From: Bacteroidales bacterium
GTDB lineage: Bacteria; Bacteroidota; Bacteroidia; Bacteroidales; UBA932
Reading direction: 5' to 3'
DNA length: 64,000 bases
Assembly: GCA_016291185.1 (NCBI GenBank)
Contig: JAEFAI010000007.1
Coordinates: 23,882 to 87,881 of the forward strand
Shown: in pieces, positions 62,538-64,000 of the stretch
Numbering within the stretch: the stretch's first letter is position 1
Layout: each line of letters begins with the position of its first letter
Notes under the pieces: model-generated
What the model was told of the DNA's origin: nothing
What the model saw: the letters and a program-made list of their open reading frames with translations, nothing else
The model's database searches: none
Program-made: the position numbers and the translations under genes

Positions 62538-64000
62538 TTAATTCACTTTGAGTTCCAGGGTTACAATCTGTCTTTTTCCGTCCTGCAGGCTGACAACCGC
62601 CTCGACGGTGTGCGCGCCGGCGGTGAGCGTCACCGTCGATCCCGTCACTTTCGTGCCGTCCAGGCGCCATTCCACGCTGGTATAGGGGTGGTTCGCCACC
62701 TCGTTCAGCGCCAGCGGGAAAGAGGTTCCGGCCATGTAACTGCCGTTGCCGGGATTCTTGATCGAGAAGTAGTCCAGCGCGTAGGGGTTCTGCACCGTGG
62801 CAGTGAAACTTACCTGACCGCCGGAATAACTGATGTTGCTCAAGGAGACCGACGAATCCACGCCGTTCCAGCTAATGGCTGTATAGCTCGTCTCATTTTT
62901 CGCACCCGGGAAAGGAATGTTCGCCGCCAGGCCTTCGCTATCTGGATCAAAGAAATACCCGGCTCTACTTTCTATATACCGATAACCATATTTCAGGTCA
63001 CTCTGGTCGGCAGCAGACACGATGTAATGGCAGGGATGGCTGCCGTTCTCGTTGACGGAGTTGGTCACCGGCCATTCGCTCCAGAGCTCTGACGCCACCA
63101 CGTTGCCATGCCTGGCGGTATAGACTTTTCGGGCGGACTGGTCCACATGATAGACGATCAGGCCATGCGCAGGCGCATGGGCATCCCATCCGTAATCACT
63201 GCGGCATTCATAGACGAAATACTCACCCTCCTGGTCGGTCGGAGTCATATAAGCGACATTATTCTGCACAGGACCCAGCGTATAATCACCGGATTTGGGA
63301 ATTTCCTGCAGGGCGCTCTGGTCCAGCCAACCCAGCATGATCCGTTCCACGATGCTGAAATAGGGTGGCGTCCGGTCGTCGTTGCAATTGTTTCCGCCAC
63401 TCATGACCGAGAAGTTGAACGTGCCTGCAGCGAAACCATTCGTCGCGTAGTCCGTATCATAGAAATCCGGCAGGCCGACGGCATGGCCGAATTCGTGGCA
63501 CGCCGTGCCGATTCCAACCATTGTGTCTGCCCGAGAACCAGAACCAATCAGCTCGTTGCTGCAGGCATACGCATCCACACGCTTGCCGTCCATGGTCAGG
63601 GACAGGCCGCCATAGGACAAATTCCACTGATGCGGCCAGATTGAATCTTCGTCCGAGGAATCCGCTTCACCATAACCGGCGTAATACATGAACACCAGAT
63701 CCACTACACCATTGGAATCGTTATCATACTGGCTGAAATCTATCTGCCCATCCAATAGCTGGACGGCTTCCCAGACGGCCTCTGCCGGACGCTTATCGCG
63801 GCCATTCTCGTCGTTGCCACCATAATAGGCCATCTCGTGGGAGACAGTCACGGGGCCGTAAACATCGAAGACAGGTTCGAAGCTTCCCTGGGAATTCTCG
63901 TAATAATAGTCCCGGGCGGAACCGGTGGCGCCATTGGCGTCATACCCCTTCTGGTTCATCAGATTGTTGAAGGCGGTCTTTGCGTCCGCGGTCGAGAAAG
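62538..64000 (-). CDS. M6 family (immune inhibitor A-like) metalloprotease, 5' end outside window
   Basis: At least 487 residues are visible. Upstream codons remain open to the window edge (FSTADAKTAFNNLMNQKGYD), so the start lies beyond base 64000. The zinc motif ACHEFGHAVGLPDFYD fits the HExxHxxGxxD pattern of M6 peptidases, preceded by the family signature SARDYYYENSQGSFEPVFDVYGPV. The C-terminus carries a beta-sandwich domain (SYMAGTSFPLALNEVANHPY...). It is predicted to be secreted. It is followed after 10 bp by the fimbrillin-like lipoprotein gene, so the two probably act together at the cell surface. Confidence 0.9.
   Translation of the reverse strand, partial: FSTADAKTAFNNLMNQKGYDANGATGSARDYYYENSQGSFEPVFDVYGPVTVSHEMAYYGGNDENGRDKRPAEAVWEAVQLLDGQIDFSQYDNDSNGVVDLVFMYYAGYGEADSSDEDSIWPHQWNLSYGGLSLTMDGKRVDAYACSNELIGSGSRADTMVGIGTACHEFGHAVGLPDFYDTDYATNGFAAGTFNFSVMSGGNNCNDDRTPPYFSIVERIMLGWLDQSALQEIPKSGDYTLGPVQNNVAYMTPTDQEGEYFVYECRSDYGWDAHAPAHGLIVYHVDQSARKVYTARHGNVVASELWSEWPVTNSVNENGSHPCHYIVSAADQSDLKYGYRYIESRAGYFFDPDSEGLAANIPFPGAKNETSYTAISWNGVDSSVSLSNISYSGGQVSFTATVQNPYALDYFSIKNPGNGSYMAGTSFPLALNEVANHPYTSVEWRLDGTKVTGSTVTLTAGAHTVEAVVSLQDGKRQIVTLELKVN

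Overview
The window comes from a high-GC member of the Bacteroidales (Bacteroidota). Evidence is the repeated promoter box TAnnTTTG at gene starts, the Bacteroidota-type gyrB, secA, glnS, M16 and S9 genes, menaquinone genes, a xylB-xylA-xylE operon, a glycoside hydrolase family 2 lipoprotein, many TPR, outer-membrane and lipoprotein genes, and A-rich leaders without Shine-Dalgarno motifs. An uncultured gut or rumen species is a likely source, but this is inferred. No rRNA, CRISPR array, prophage or transposase was seen. Most of the window is dense housekeeping DNA.

Layout. 1-7.4 kb (minus): alpha-oxoamine synthase (cut by the window edge), gyrB, a beta-barrel protein and a large TPR protein. 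7.5-13.1 kb: ftsE-nth, a phosphoglucomutase, a THUMP-like methyltransferase and an esterase. 13.1-13.95 kb: an AT-richer cassette with a double-glycine bacteriocin-like peptide and a two-helix membrane protein, bounded by 26-bp identical direct repeats. 13.9-19.5 kb (minus): HAMP-like protein, trkH, RecD-like helicase and DPP4-like peptidase, each junction overlapping by 4 bp. 19.6-22.7 kb: ROK regulator and ABC-F protein. 22.7-29.2 kb: glnS, yicC, bactofilin, secA. 29.4-36.1 kb (minus): GH2 enzyme and the xylose operon. 36.2-40.9 kb: tRNA-Gly(CCC), menaquinone methyltransferase (menG/ubiE), menA and an M16 protease lipoprotein. 41.2-48.6 kb: M28-like protein lacking key residues, TPR protein, MBL hydrolase, DUF6359-like lipoprotein, pgi, sugar-binding lipoprotein and a broken small lipoprotein gene. 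48.9-58.7 kb: ABC exporter, VanZ protein, amidase/golvesin-like secreted protein, CapD/WbpM-type enzyme, two tandem PAP2 phosphatases and rfbB. 58.8-64 kb: rnhA, pdxA, a fimbrillin-like lipoprotein interrupted by an in-frame TGA, and an M6 metalloprotease cut by the window edge.

The strongest leads are: (1) a palindromic, possibly cloverleaf-folding repeat present in frame inside the THUMP-like methyltransferase gene and again in an intergenic region, with arms that differ between copies yet still pair within each copy; (2) the bacteriocin-like cassette between direct repeats; (3) divergent promoters whose back-to-back -7 boxes lie 10, 20, 20, 20, 21 and 30 bp apart, that is, in near-whole helical turns; (4) several other small hairpin-repeat families at gene ends; (5) an in-frame TGA that cuts a C-terminal module from a surface lipoprotein.
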